DNA of 64,000 bases, taken from assembly GCA_030430495.1 (NCBI GenBank), contig JAUIKM010000005.1, forward strand, positions 150,670 to 214,669, read 5' to 3'. The notes under the pieces were generated by a model. The model did not search any database and was not told where the DNA came from. It was given only the letters and a program-made list of their open reading frames with translations. A program made the position numbers and the translations under genes. This document shows, in pieces, positions 38,175 through 47,107 of this stretch; position 1 is the first letter of the stretch; every line of letters starts with the position of its first letter. The stretch comes from a bacterium (GTDB lineage: Bacteria; Bacteroidota; Ignavibacteria; Kapaibacteriales; UBA7675).

Positions 38175-38735
38175 GATAACTCCGGCTGATGGTAGTTTGA
38201 TTGGTTGTTTAAACTGTGAGGTTGCACAACGCAGAGCGCTCGACTGGCGGTCTGCAGAGTCACTTTAATGTTGCGGCAATGTAAACGGCCAAGGTACTCC
38301 GGCCAGGTCAAAGAAGTCAATAGGGGAAAGTCCTAATTTCCTCTAAGGGTTTTTCTTAGTCGAGGGAAATGCATGGCGTTTCAAAATTGAAGGGCGTGAA
38401 AAAAGAAATCTATCAACAGCCGAAATATTTTTGCAGGTTTGATGAAGCTGTGTAAATTGGCGACGTACAAAACCACGGTATGCAAAACACCGAGACCACT
38501 GCCATTATCCGGTGTTGCGCGAACCTGTCTGATTCTCCGACGGAATTAACATTCTGTCAAACACATAGTAAGCACTGCCATTCAGCCAAGCGGAATCCTT
38601 GGGGTTCCCCGGGCGGCGTACGGCCTGTTGAGAATTAAACCAATCCAGATGCTACATAATCTGTCCTGTCCTCAGCTTCTGCTGTAGAATAGATGTCACT
38701 TTCGCTTACTGACTATTAACAATGCGAGGCATATA
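38175..38735. other. Intergenic, AT-richer
   Basis: The 561-bp gap holds an imperfect hairpin near 38337-38371 (TTTCCTCTAAG ... CTTAGTCGAGGGAAA). It also holds the presumed promoters of the divergent genes at 38174 and 38736. No gene was seen. Confidence 0.45.
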
Positions 38736-39371
38736 ATGCAACGTTATTTTTCCTATGCGGTGCTCGCCGTTTTGTGTTTGACTTTTGCATCGGTTTCGGT
38801 GCACGCACACACAGTTTGTCCCGACAACTATGAGACTCAAACCGTTACTGCACGCTCCGCGGCGTTTGACTGCTGCGACGCTCTGGCGCGTTTCAACGCC
38901 GCTGATGAAGTGGTGATGGCGGTGCAGGATGAAATAGCGGCCATGTGTGCTGACGAAGGTGCGGACCAATCGGCGATTGCGCGCATATGCGTTGACTTTG
39001 AACATCTGACGGATGGTCGTTGCCGCGCGGTGGCCACGGCGTGGTACGGCTGTTTCTGCTGTGTATACGGTGTGGTCGACGTGCCCGAGTGCTCGTACGA
39101 CGACAAGGCGTGCGACAACCGCTATGCGGTTGACAGTAAGACAATTCGCGCCGAATACCCTTGCTGCAACAGCGACCGTCGCAAAGATGCAACGCACGAT
39201 GCGATGGAAAAAGCATATATCGAAGTTCGTGATTACTGCGCTCTGCTTGACTGCGTGGGCGGTCTCGGCGTGCGCGGTTACCAGATTGACTACGGCATTG
39301 TAGACAGCTCCGACGGCACCTGCGGTGTGCAGGCCAAGATCTTCTACTCCTGTTGTTGTATCTGTGAATAA
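38736..39371 (+). CDS. Cysteine-rich secreted protein, tandem paralogue 1
   Basis: The 211-residue protein has a signal peptide (1-24, VHAHT) and 20 cysteines in the mature part. Two internal repeats are visible: each has a CC pair followed by an R-x-x-A helix, single Cys residues, a D-G-x-C turn and a closing CC or CCC cluster (FCCV; YSCCCIC). All 20 Cys align with the two following genes. The family is unrecognised. The even Cys number and export suggest a heavily disulfide-bonded or metal-binding protein in the periplasm or outside. GCGAGG lies upstream. Confidence 0.8.
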   Translation: MQRYFSYAVLAVLCLTFASVSVHAHTVCPDNYETQTVTARSAAFDCCDALARFNAADEVVMAVQDEIAAMCADEGADQSAIARICVDFEHLTDGRCRAVATAWYGCFCCVYGVVDVPECSYDDKACDNRYAVDSKTIRAEYPCCNSDRRKDATHDAMEKAYIEVRDYCALLDCVGGLGVRGYQIDYGIVDSSDGTCGVQAKIFYSCCCICE

Positions 39372-39385
39372 TCAGAAGTACAAAG

Positions 39386-39418
39386 CGGTTCGGCCCGGTT
39401 TCGGGTCGAGCCGTTTTT
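39386..39418 (+). terminator. Rho-independent terminator
   Basis: CGGTTCGGCCCG pairs with CGGGTCGAGCCG around a short loop and is followed by TTTTTG. It lies 15 bp past the stop of the first Cys-rich gene. Confidence 0.9.
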
Positions 39419-39548
39419 GTTTAAGTGCCAATTTGTAGTTTTTAGATAGATGCCGCTTCTCTGCACGCGGCTCCACCTAATTTCACTCCAGGCGGGCGGC
39501 TGAGTTCCGCCCGACGTTACACTTACTCATATCCCAAGAGGTAATTGC

Positions 39549-40196
39549 ATGAGACGGAATTTGTTGTATCTGTTTGTATTCGCGTTTTCCGCCGCGATGT
39601 TCCCTGCCATGACGTTTGCCGCACCGTTGAGCCCCATCGTTTGTGAAGATGACGTAGCTCTGGACGTTATCGAAGTCGAATCCGAAACCTTTGAATGCTG
39701 CAATGCCGATGCGCGCTTTAAGGCGGCGGCATCCGCAGTGAAGGAAGCGCATTCCATCGTCTCGGAAAAATGCGCCGAAGCCGGTTTTGACCTTTCCGCC
39801 ATCGCGCGTGTTTGTGTTAACTACAAACACCTCAACGATGAAAAATGCATTGCCGTTGCCACGGTGTATTTCACCTGTGGTTGTTGTATTGTGCGCAGTC
39901 CCAATGTGGATGAGTGCAAATACGACGAAAAAGCCTGTAGCAACGATATTACGGTTGAGAAGTTCACGGTTGGTGCGCGCTATGAGTGCTGCGACGCGGA
40001 TGCGCGTTGGAACGCTACGTACGACACGATGAAAAAAGCGTTCACGGAAATTGACGACAAGTGCTCGGTTCTGCGCTGCATCGGCGGCACGGGCGTGCGC
40101 GGTTTCCAGATCGACTATGGCGTGCTTGACGACAGCGATGGAATTTGCGCCGTTAAATCGACGATCTTCTACTCCTGCTGCTGCGTTTGTGAATAA
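39549..40196 (+). CDS. Cysteine-rich secreted protein, tandem paralogue 2
   Basis: The 215-residue protein has a signal peptide (1-24, TFAAP), the same two-repeat layout and all 20 Cys. Repeat 1 has FECCNADARFKAAASAVKEA and CIAVATVYFTCGCC; repeat 2 has YECCDADARWNATYDTMKKA and CAVKSTIFYSCCCVC. The parallel between the halves is clearest here. It has its own leader gap and following hairpin, so the three genes are likely separate transcription units rather than one message. Confidence 0.8.
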   Translation: MRRNLLYLFVFAFSAAMFPAMTFAAPLSPIVCEDDVALDVIEVESETFECCNADARFKAAASAVKEAHSIVSEKCAEAGFDLSAIARVCVNYKHLNDEKCIAVATVYFTCGCCIVRSPNVDECKYDEKACSNDITVEKFTVGARYECCDADARWNATYDTMKKAFTEIDDKCSVLRCIGGTGVRGFQIDYGVLDDSDGICAVKSTIFYSCCCVCE

Positions 40197-40212
40197 TCCA
40201 CCAAAACTGCAT

Positions 40213-40245
40213 TCAGACGGTTTGCCGTGAGCGGCGAACCGTCGT
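40213..40245 (+). terminator. Probable terminator hairpin
   Basis: GACGGTTTGCCG pairs with CGGCGAACCGTC (one G-T pair), followed by GTTTG. The T-run is weak. Confidence 0.6.
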
Positions 40246-40375
40246 TTGCCGTGATGTCCGGCGCTCCCCTTATTCAGAACGAACCACACCCTGCCTGTTG
40301 CAGGCCTTGTGCCGGTGGAGGCAGAATACCATACAGTTTAATCTTGTCTGTTAACCCCTATTCCGTGAGGAAACA

Positions 40376-41020
40376 ATGAAACGCTTTTTTGCTAGTGCAT
40401 TCATGCTGGTCATGTTTGCGTCGATCATCCAGACCGTTAACGCCGCTCCGATGAAAGAGATTCTTTGCCCGGACGATGTCGTGCTTAACTCGCATGAAAT
40501 CGAGTCCAAAACCTTTGAGTGCTGTGATCAGGACGCGCGTTTTAACGCGGCCGCCACTGTAACCAAAGCGCTGCACTACTACGTGCAGGAAAAATGTGAA
40601 GCCAATGGTTATGAACTTTCCGCCATCGCCCGCGTGTGTGTTAACTTCAAAGAGGTCTCCGACGGCAAATGTGTTGCCATTGGTACGATCTACTTTACCT
40701 GCGGCTGCTGTGTGGTTGATAACCCGCGCGTTGACGACTGCAAATACGACGAGAAACTCTGCGACAACAACACGGACATCGAAACGAAGGGCACCAGCCA
40801 GGAGTATCGCTGCTGTGATGTTGACGATCGCTGGAACGCGACCTACGACACGATGAAACTCATGTACACGGAAGCCGACGAAAAATGCTCGGTGTTGGAC
40901 TGCAAAGGCGGCCTCGGCATTCGCGGCTATCAGATCGACTACGTTCCGGTTTCGCCGGACGACAACGCCTGTGTTGTCAAAACGACGCTGACGTTCTCCT
41001 GCTGCTGTGTTTGCAGATAA
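40376..41020 (+). CDS. Cysteine-rich secreted protein, tandem paralogue 3
   Basis: The 214-residue protein has a signal peptide (1-23, VNAAP) and the same two-repeat, 20-Cys layout: FECCDQDARFNAAATVTKAL, CVAIGTIYFTCGCC, YRCCDVDDRWNATYDTM, TLTFSCCCVC. It is closer to copy 2 than to copy 1. GAGGAAAC precedes the ATG at proper spacing. A strong terminator follows, closing the array. Confidence 0.8.
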   Translation: MKRFFASAFMLVMFASIIQTVNAAPMKEILCPDDVVLNSHEIESKTFECCDQDARFNAAATVTKALHYYVQEKCEANGYELSAIARVCVNFKEVSDGKCVAIGTIYFTCGCCVVDNPRVDDCKYDEKLCDNNTDIETKGTSQEYRCCDVDDRWNATYDTMKLMYTEADEKCSVLDCKGGLGIRGYQIDYVPVSPDDNACVVKTTLTFSCCCVCR

Positions 41021-41053
41021 TCCCTGGTCTGTCGGTTAAATGAACTCTGACTG

Positions 41054-41093
41054 AACGGCCGCCGTGTTGTTAAACACAGCGGCCGTTTCTTTT
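41054..41093 (+). terminator. Rho-independent terminator
   Basis: AACGGCCGC pairs with GCGGCCGTT around a loop that includes TGTTGTTAAACACA (itself pairing); TTCTTTTT follows. It lies about 35 bp past the third Cys-rich gene. Confidence 0.9.
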
Positions 41094-42363
41094 TGTGTAA
41101 AAAACCAGGAGCCCTTCGGACGCCATGTGCCGAAGAGCTCCTGTAGCAACGTAAGAGTAACACTTTCACCGGTCCCGCACATCGAATTGACATGACGGCC
41201 CCTGCATTCTTCTGCGCCCACAAGCCACCGAAAAGGTTTATTGTTGGCTGCTTTACCGGGAACAATCTGCAAGCTTCAAATTTGTTACGAGCACATCCTG
41301 GGCACGGCGTCCGGATTTACGTGGCAAGTGCGAGGAGCCGCATGTGTGCGATGAAAGAGTGAATGCATCGCGCCCTTCGGCCGGCGGCGCTCAAGTCAGT
41401 GTTCATGCGGATTCAGTTGAAGCGGCGGGGGAGTTTCTCCTCGACGATCGAATTGTACTTTGTCGTTGATCAGGTAGTCCACAGAAATACAGGAAGACTG
41501 AAGATTCTGAACGGATTTTGGACCCGAAACGGGTCCCCCACCCCCACCTTCCAGCCTGCCAAAATTTTCACCAACGCACCCCTTCCCCCCCCGCTCCGCT
41601 GAGCGGGTTGTCACAGATTCTCTCCTCAATTCTTCAGGCCATGCGCATGTCCCGGCCACAGTTTCAACAGACAACATATGCAGTTCGACATGGATTTCCA
41701 TCGCGAAAAAACCAGGCGTACCCCAGAACGTGGTTAAGCGGGCGATTTTTAGCTCCAAGCGGATTCCCGGACCTGTCTTCGTTGATTGGTTTGGCAAGAT
41801 TTGACCGCATTTCGGCAGCGCCGGAGGCAGATCCTACGACAGGAACAAATCGGCGCGCACAGGACTCTTGCTGCTCGGTCGACCGAGGAAAACTGCTGAG
41901 CACTCACAAACAAATCGGGCCGGCGTTCGAATCGACGGAACGAACTGCCTGCGGGGAGGCCCGTCCCGCAGCCGGTAATGTAGATGCGCATCCGATTTGT
42001 CGATGGCTATTCCACCTGAAACGCAATCACCTGGCTGTCCGAACCAGGCGAGCGGGAGAGAAGCTGAGTCTCACGTGCCGCAATACCTGCGCTTGAAACC
42101 CACAAGTCTTCAAGCCTCAAACCCGCCTCGCGCTCGATGTCCCCGGAGCTCAAACGGTCCCGTAACTTCAAGCGTCAAACACGCCGACAAACAAAAAAGT
42201 CAGCAGAGCCTGAGCCGAACGCAGGTGAGTGCTCAAAGCGATCAGTACCGCGTCGTGAATTGTATGCCGGCAACGCCTTTGCATGTTTAAGTTGCCTCGT
42301 CGCATTCCCGCCGAACAATGGCCCGAATGGCGGGCGGCCGTACACCTGCCCCTGCCACGTTGT
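41094..42363. other. Long intergenic, repeat-bearing
   Basis: No credible gene was found in this 1.27-kb stretch. It holds an inverted repeat at 41108-41143 (AGGAGC ... GCTCCT), a C-rich tract at 41530-41600 and a subgroup-2 dispersed element at 42183-42245. Frames present here have no protein-like composition. Confidence 0.45.
42183..42245 (+). repeat. Dispersed CAAACAAAAA-type element, subgroup 2
   Basis: GACAAACAAAAAAGTC, then AGAGCCTGAG, and after a variable middle GCTCAAAGCGATCA. The copy at 43350-43410 shares both ends. Confidence 0.6.
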
Positions 42364-42885
42364 TTAAGCGCTGTCGAGCGATCTGAGAATGTGTGTGATG
42401 GTCGCCAGGTGGTGGTCGTCGTGCTCCGCAGCGAAAAATGCAAGGTCGCTTAAACGCATAGCTGTGTTTAAGCGCGGGTGGTGCGATGTCTTTTCCAGGT
42501 CGCCATCGGCAAGGTTTTCCAGCGCAGCGACAAAGCGCATGCGGGAAAAACGAAACTCGGTCAGGACATCCTGGAGCCTGCGTTTGTCGTGCTCCGCTTC
42601 GTTCGTGCGTTTGTTGCTCATGTCCGCCGCCGTGAGCGTTTTAACATTGTTAACAAGCTCTTCATATCGCTGGAACCACAGCGGCTCCAGATCGATCAGG
42701 TGGCCGACGTGCGTCTGGATGGACCAGCCGCCCCGTGCCGCATCTGTCAACAGTTCGGCGGGGATGCCGCGCAGCCGGTCTTCAATTCGTGCGGGCGTTC
42801 CGCGCAGACGTTCAATGATTTCGGGAAGATGAGCGGCGGGGATGCCGTGCTCAAAAGTGCGTTCGATCCACAGGCGTTGTTGCAT
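42364..42885 (-). CDS. DinB-family protein
   Basis: The 173-residue four-helix protein has the DinB metal-site pattern: WSIQTHVGHLIDLEPLW (first His) and FFAAEHDDHHLATI (His pair). Family members are metal-binding thiol-transferase or stress proteins of uncertain substrate. The length is typical. The ATG at 42885 was used. It is a single gene without operon partners. Confidence 0.85.
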   Translation of the reverse strand: MQQRLWIERTFEHGIPAAHLPEIIERLRGTPARIEDRLRGIPAELLTDAARGGWSIQTHVGHLIDLEPLWFQRYEELVNNVKTLTAADMSNKRTNEAEHDKRRLQDVLTEFRFSRMRFVAALENLADGDLEKTSHHPRLNTAMRLSDLAFFAAEHDDHHLATITHILRSLDSA

Positions 42886-43150
42886 GCTGAATATCTCCGC
42901 ATAGTGTCACGTGTATGCGCCAATATCGCTTTTTTCCGCCAAATGCCGCGCGCGATCTGCGTACAAGTTGACTTCCGCCTCCGATTCCGCGATTTTACTG
43001 CGGTTTCGGGGGAAAGTCATTCCACCGCGTACCAATGCAATCGTTGCGAATGGGGCAAAGACGTCAAAATTGGAACATTGGTTAAATCATCGCGGCGCCG
43101 GCCGCACCCTCTCCGTTTTCAGCTGGATCGGTCCGTTTGAGGCCTGACTT

Positions 43151-43202
43151 GAGCGCTTCGCCCCATTGCATGTGGCTTGCTTTTTACTCTTGTTTGTCAG
43201 CG
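43151..43202 (-). repeat. Dispersed element, subgroup 1
   Basis: On the plus strand it reads GAGCGCTTCGCCCCATT, CATGTGGCTTGC, a T-run and TTGTTTGTCAG. Near-identical copies lie at 51006-51060 and 57548-57598, with a partial one at 57512-57540. The reverse reading starts with the shared GACAAACAAGAG tract. Confidence 0.75.
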
Positions 43203-43349
43203 GGTTGCCGGCGACGAGCCGCCGGGTTTAAAGTTTCTTCGCCCCGGGGTTGTCAGCCGCCGGATGTGAAGTCGGCCTCGGGAAAACAGTTCCGCACCGG
43301 AAGTCTGTTAAACACCGACAAACTCAAAACATCGCAGCCCGCGGCACGG

Positions 43350-43410
43350 TGATGAACAAAAAAGTCGGAAGAGCCTGAGGGCGATTGTGAAAGAGCCCTC
43401 AAAGCGATCA
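43350..43410 (+). repeat. Dispersed CAAACAAAAA-type element, subgroup 2
   Basis: GATGAACAAAAAAGTCGG, then AGAGCCTGAG and at the far end CCCTCAAAGCGATCA. It matches the element at 42183-42245. Confidence 0.6.
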
Positions 43411-43449
43411 AGTTAACGTGTGGGTGTGGAGCCCGGCGGCGCACGGAGA

Positions 43450-44112
43450 TCAGCTTTTGGCCACGGTTACCAGTTCGGCGCATTCGTAAATTGTCTGCGG
43501 TGCAATCATCAGTTCCTCCCAGGGCGGGCTGTCGCCATAGCGCAGTTGCATTGCCTCGCGCACCATGTGGTGGTCCAGGTTGTAGTCGCGCAGCGGTTGC
43601 AGGTTGCCGAGCATAACGCCCGCCCCGCGCTGGTAAATTTTCCAGACGAGTTCGGAGCAATAGATGCGTGCGTCGCTCCAGCCGAATTGCGGGTCGTATT
43701 CTTTGCCGTTGAGTTGTTTGCCGACGCTCAGCATCTTGTCGAGCGTCGCCTTTGTTAACAGCTTGTCGGCGTCGCGCAATCGTTTGATCTCAAACTCCCG
43801 ATCAATGCCGCGGTTAACCCATTCCTGCAGCGGCGTCAGTTTAACAGGGCCTATCGCTTCGTACACGTACCAGGTGTTGTTCTGGTTAAACAACATGCCG
43901 CAGTGACTGTAGCGGGAGTTGGTGGCCAGGCGAATGGCTTCGCCGGCGGAAGAGTTGAGCGACTGAAAAATGATGTCGCCGTTGCGCAGATCGGGTTGTG
44001 CCGGGCCGGCGGCGCGGCCGTAGGAAATCAGAAAGATTACAAGAGCAGTCAGCAGCAGACCGCCGATAAACACGGCGCTCATTTTGTGCGAGTTTGTCAT
44101 CGTCATTTTCAT
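43450..44112 (-). CDS. YiiX/YebB-like NlpC/P60 papain-fold hydrolase
   Basis: The protein starts with an N-terminal membrane anchor or signal, then GDIIFQSLNSSAGEAIRLAT, the His of SRYSHCGMLF and the catalytic Cys in IYCSELVWKIY. This His-before-Cys order is the permuted papain-like fold of YiiX. Such enzymes act on peptidoglycan, amides or lipids in the envelope. The ATG at 44112 or 44106 fits (AAGAAGG upstream); an extension to 44208 is unlikely. It has no operon partner. Confidence 0.85.
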   Translation of the reverse strand: MKMTMTNSHKMSAVFIGGLLLTALVIFLISYGRAAGPAQPDLRNGDIIFQSLNSSAGEAIRLATNSRYSHCGMLFNQNNTWYVYEAIGPVKLTPLQEWVNRGIDREFEIKRLRDADKLLTKATLDKMLSVGKQLNGKEYDPQFGWSDARIYCSELVWKIYQRGAGVMLGNLQPLRDYNLDHHMVREAMQLRYGDSPPWEELMIAPQTIYECAELVTVAKS

Positions 44113-44790
44113 ACCTTCTTTCTCATATGCAGCCGGTTGAGCACGTTGTCGGGATAATACACCGTGCTGAACTTTAGTTACGGCGGCCCGCACTCCCGCT
44201 GCGCACATCAGCCTGGATTTGTTACGCCGTCGGAACGCATTCCGTGCGCACTTTTAGCGCCCGGGCCGCACAATGTGTGTGTTAATCAGGCGTTGCCTGC
44301 ACAATATTGTGTACACCTTAACCGGGCTCATTCGCGGCCTGGAAGCCGATATTGAAATCGGTCGAAAAATATTTTTTGTCTTTGTGACGCCCGCGTCGCG
44401 CGCGCGCTCAGTGCGTCCCGCGCGGGAAAAAAGGGTGCTCTTTCCTGACGGAAAGCACCGCAACAGCCCTCTTGTTAGTCATTGTGCAGGGCGTGGCGGG
44501 GCTTCAGGGCGGCGGAACGAACGCGGGAGTTGCACCTGGTGTCGTCGATGAGCTTGCGCAGGGCGCCGGGAGGCTGCGCCGGAAGAGGACTGCGCGAGTC
44601 CGGGGCGGAGCTGTGCCGAACGAGATTGTGGAGCGCAGGGTAATTGACTGTTAAACAAATGTCAGATCGGAAGTGTGTGAAGTTGTACGATGCTGCTGCG
44701 GCAGTTTCCTGTACCGCACGTGCGAAAGTTTGCTAGTTTTGTGGTTGTTATTCGACTCTTCCGCACATTCATTCTTCAAACAGGAAAGCT
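44113..44790. other. Divergent intergenic region
   Basis: The 678-bp gap lies between the YiiX-like and methyltransferase genes. It has an AT-rich patch near 44360-44385 and GC-rich DNA beyond it. No gene or recognised element was seen. Confidence 0.4.
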
Positions 44791-45816
44791 ATGAGCGCAC
44801 ATCTCGACCCGAGTCATATTCTGCAGACGGCTACCGCCTTCTGGCCGTCGAAAGTATTGTTAACAGCAGTGGAATTCGATCTCTTTACAAAGTTGGGCGA
44901 CGGTTCCATGACCGCGGCTGAGTTGGGGGAAGTGTTGGGGGTTCATCCCTCGCGGACCTACGACTTTTTTGATACGCTTGTCGCGCTGAAATTTCTTGAG
45001 CGCGACGGCGACGGTGAAGGCGGGCGTTACAAAAACACGCCACAGACGGCGGCATTTCTGCACACCGACAGCCCGATGTATATCGGCGGCATGCCGAAAA
45101 TGTTAAATGCACGTCTGTTCGGTTTCTGGAACAACCTTGGCGAGGCACTGCGCACCGGCGAGCCGCAGAACGAGTTGAAAACACATGGCAAGCAGATATT
45201 TGAAGAGCTGTACGCCGACGAGCAGAAGCTCGTGCAGTTTCTGGAGGCGATGTCCGGCGTGCAGGCCGGCAATTTCCACGCCCTGGCCGCCAAGTTCGAT
45301 TTCTCCGGTTACAAAACAGTGAGCGACATCGGCGGCGCGTTGGCCGCCTGCTCCGTTATCGTGGCGCAGCATCAGCCGCACCTGACATTTAACTCTTTTG
45401 ATTTGCCGCCGGTGGCGCCGCACGCGCAGAAGAATGTCGACGGCGCGGGCCTGAGCGATCGGATCAATGTTTTGAGCGGCGACTTCTTTGCCGACGAACT
45501 CCCGGCCGCCGATGTGGTGCTGATGGGCAACATTCTGCACGACTGGAACCTGGAGCGCAAGCAGATTCTGATCAAAAAGGCCTACGACGCACTTCCCGAG
45601 GGCGGTGCGTTCATCGCGATTGAAAACGTGATCGACGACGCGCGTCGCGAAAATGTCTTTGGATTGCTGATGTCGCTGAACATGCTGATTGAGCTGGGCG
45701 ACGGTTTTGACTACACCGGGGCCGACTTCCGCGGTTGGTGCAGCGCAGCCGGCTTCTCGCGTTTTGATCTGATCCCGTTGGCGGGGCCGACGAGTGCGGT
45801 GGTGGCGTATAAATAA
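44791..45816 (+). CDS. SAM-dependent O-methyltransferase (plant/ASMT-like)
   Basis: The 341-residue protein has an N-terminal winged-helix dimerisation domain (about 1-90, LLTAVEFDLFTKLG, AAELGEVLGVHPSRTYDFFDTL) and a class I SAM domain. The SAM site is TVSDIGGALAACSVIVA (a degenerate GxGxG), with FNSFDLPPV and the catalytic-His region GNILHDWNLERKQILIKKAY. This layout is typical of small-molecule O-methyltransferases of secondary metabolism. GGAAAGC precedes the ATG. The second Gly of the SAM loop is Ala, so cofactor affinity may be altered. No biosynthetic partners adjoin. Confidence 0.85.
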   Translation: MSAHLDPSHILQTATAFWPSKVLLTAVEFDLFTKLGDGSMTAAELGEVLGVHPSRTYDFFDTLVALKFLERDGDGEGGRYKNTPQTAAFLHTDSPMYIGGMPKMLNARLFGFWNNLGEALRTGEPQNELKTHGKQIFEELYADEQKLVQFLEAMSGVQAGNFHALAAKFDFSGYKTVSDIGGALAACSVIVAQHQPHLTFNSFDLPPVAPHAQKNVDGAGLSDRINVLSGDFFADELPAADVVLMGNILHDWNLERKQILIKKAYDALPEGGAFIAIENVIDDARRENVFGLLMSLNMLIELGDGFDYTGADFRGWCSAAGFSRFDLIPLAGPTSAVVAYK

Positions 45817-45834
45817 GTCGCGACGCGACGGACC

Positions 45835-45960
45835 GACTACGTAGAACTACGCAATTTTGCTGTCGGGACTCAAAGTCACGAGAATTGGCACGCAAGAATT
45901 TTGAGCTGTGGGCCCTTAGGGCTCACAGCTCATTTTTTTCTCGTGCCGAAAAAAGGCATG
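45835..45960 (+). repeat. Dispersed palindromic repeat, family 1, copy D
   Basis: GACTACGTAGAACTACG (45835-45851) is followed by a spacer, a 29-bp palindrome at 45903-45931 (GAGCTGTG ... CACAGCTC) and a tail with TTCGGGATTTTGCACT. The same order occurs at 3635. It lies just past the methyltransferase stop and may serve as its terminator (T-run after the palindrome). Confidence 0.8.
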
Positions 45961-46104
45961 TTCGGGATTTTGCACTGAACGGCTACTTTCAGGCTACAAA
46001 CGGTACTGAGTGCGACAACGGATGTGCACGGGCTGACCTGCATTCCAGGTGTGTGACATCGAGTCTGAAGACCGACACAGTGCCTCCGGGTTCTCAACTG
46101 CGGG

Positions 46105-46156
46105 ACGAACAAAAAGAAAAAAGCAAGCTGGAGAGAAACGACAGCGAAGCGCTCAG
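46105..46156 (+). repeat. Dispersed element, subgroup 1 variant
   Basis: GAACAAAAAGAAAAAAGC, AAGCTGGAGAGAAACGACA and GCGAAGCGCTCAG. The same variant occurs at 52047-52104; both ends match the reversed subgroup-1 copies, but the middle differs. Confidence 0.65.
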
Positions 46157-46206
46157 TAGTCAAGTCCCGGCGTGAAAAACCGCAAAGACAACAGGAGAAC
46201 AGTGAG

Positions 46207-47016
46207 ATGATGTTAACAGGGGGAAGTATAATCAGGTCGGCAATGGTAGTTGCGGTGCTGCTTGTGTTGCTCCTGACGCGGGCTGAAGCGAAGGAACAGG
46301 AACTGCGCATCGTTCACGTTTTTGTGGCGCTGTGCGATAATGAGTCGCAGGGAATTGTGCCGGTAAGCGCCGCGCTGGGAAATGGCGACGATCCGTTTAA
46401 CAATCTGTATTGGGGCGCGATGTACGGCGTTAAAACGTGGTTCGGGAAGGACGCACAGTGGGAGCTGCTCTTCTCCGTGCCGAACCCGCAAACAAACGTG
46501 CTGGAGCGCTGTGTGTTTAAACATCGCCGGTTTAACGTCTGCCTGGTTGCCGATGCGTATCGCGGCAGTGAGATTAAACAGACGCACCTGGATTTTCTCG
46601 ACGAGGCCGCGGGAAAACCTGACGAGTCGCTCATCAAGGCATTGCCGCAGGAGTTGCGCGCCGGTGTAAGTGCAAAAAACGTCAGGATGTCGGTGTACAT
46701 CGGGCACAATGGTTTGATGGATTTTAATATCGCGGAATATCCGGTTGCAAAAGCGGGTAACGATCGCGATGCAATTATCCTTGCCTGCATCAGCCGCACA
46801 TACTTCACGGAAGCACTGCAAACGGGCGGTGCGCGTCCGCTGATCTGGACCAGCGGCCTGATGGCGCCGGAGGCATATACGCTGGCAGCTGCACTGGAGG
46901 GATGGGTGCGGAACGAAAGCGCCGAGCAGATACGTACCCGAGCGGCCGAAGCGTACAACAAGTATCAAAAGTGCGGGTTTTCAGCCGCAAAACGCCTGTT
47001 GGTGAGCGGGTATTAA
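46207..47016 (+). CDS. Conserved exported protein of unknown function
   Basis: The 269-residue protein has a signal peptide (about 1-28). A globular domain opens with VFVALCDNESQGIVPV, LGNGDDPFNNLYWGAMYGVKTWF and later MSVYIGHNGLMDFN. I have seen similar sequences annotated as hypothetical in other bacteria, but no function is known to me. The conserved Cys, Asn, Asp and His-Asn-Gly motifs could form an active site. AGGAGA precedes the ATG. Confidence 0.7.
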   Translation: MMLTGGSIIRSAMVVAVLLVLLLTRAEAKEQELRIVHVFVALCDNESQGIVPVSAALGNGDDPFNNLYWGAMYGVKTWFGKDAQWELLFSVPNPQTNVLERCVFKHRRFNVCLVADAYRGSEIKQTHLDFLDEAAGKPDESLIKALPQELRAGVSAKNVRMSVYIGHNGLMDFNIAEYPVAKAGNDRDAIILACISRTYFTEALQTGGARPLIWTSGLMAPEAYTLAAALEGWVRNESAEQIRTRAAEAYNKYQKCGFSAAKRLLVSGY

Positions 47017-47107
47017 ATTCGTTGCGATTGTTTAATGTTGTTTAATGTCAAGACGGTCGCGAAGCGAAGCGGACCCGATTGGAATGAACGGAGTTGAATG
47101 CCTGACC

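Larger units (their letters stand above)
42886..43449. other. Intergenic, with two dispersed elements
   Basis: The 564-bp gap holds a subgroup-1 element at 43151-43202 and a subgroup-2 element at 43350-43410. No gene was seen. Confidence 0.45.

Noticed and set aside
41518..42096. 192-codon open frame in the repeat-rich gap
   Set aside because: Biased Arg/Pro/Ser composition, no ribosome site, no recognisable motif.
45886..45905. TTGGCACGCAAG-like sigma-54 promoter in the repeat at 45835
   Set aside because: The -12 element is absent and the sequence is part of a dispersed repeat.
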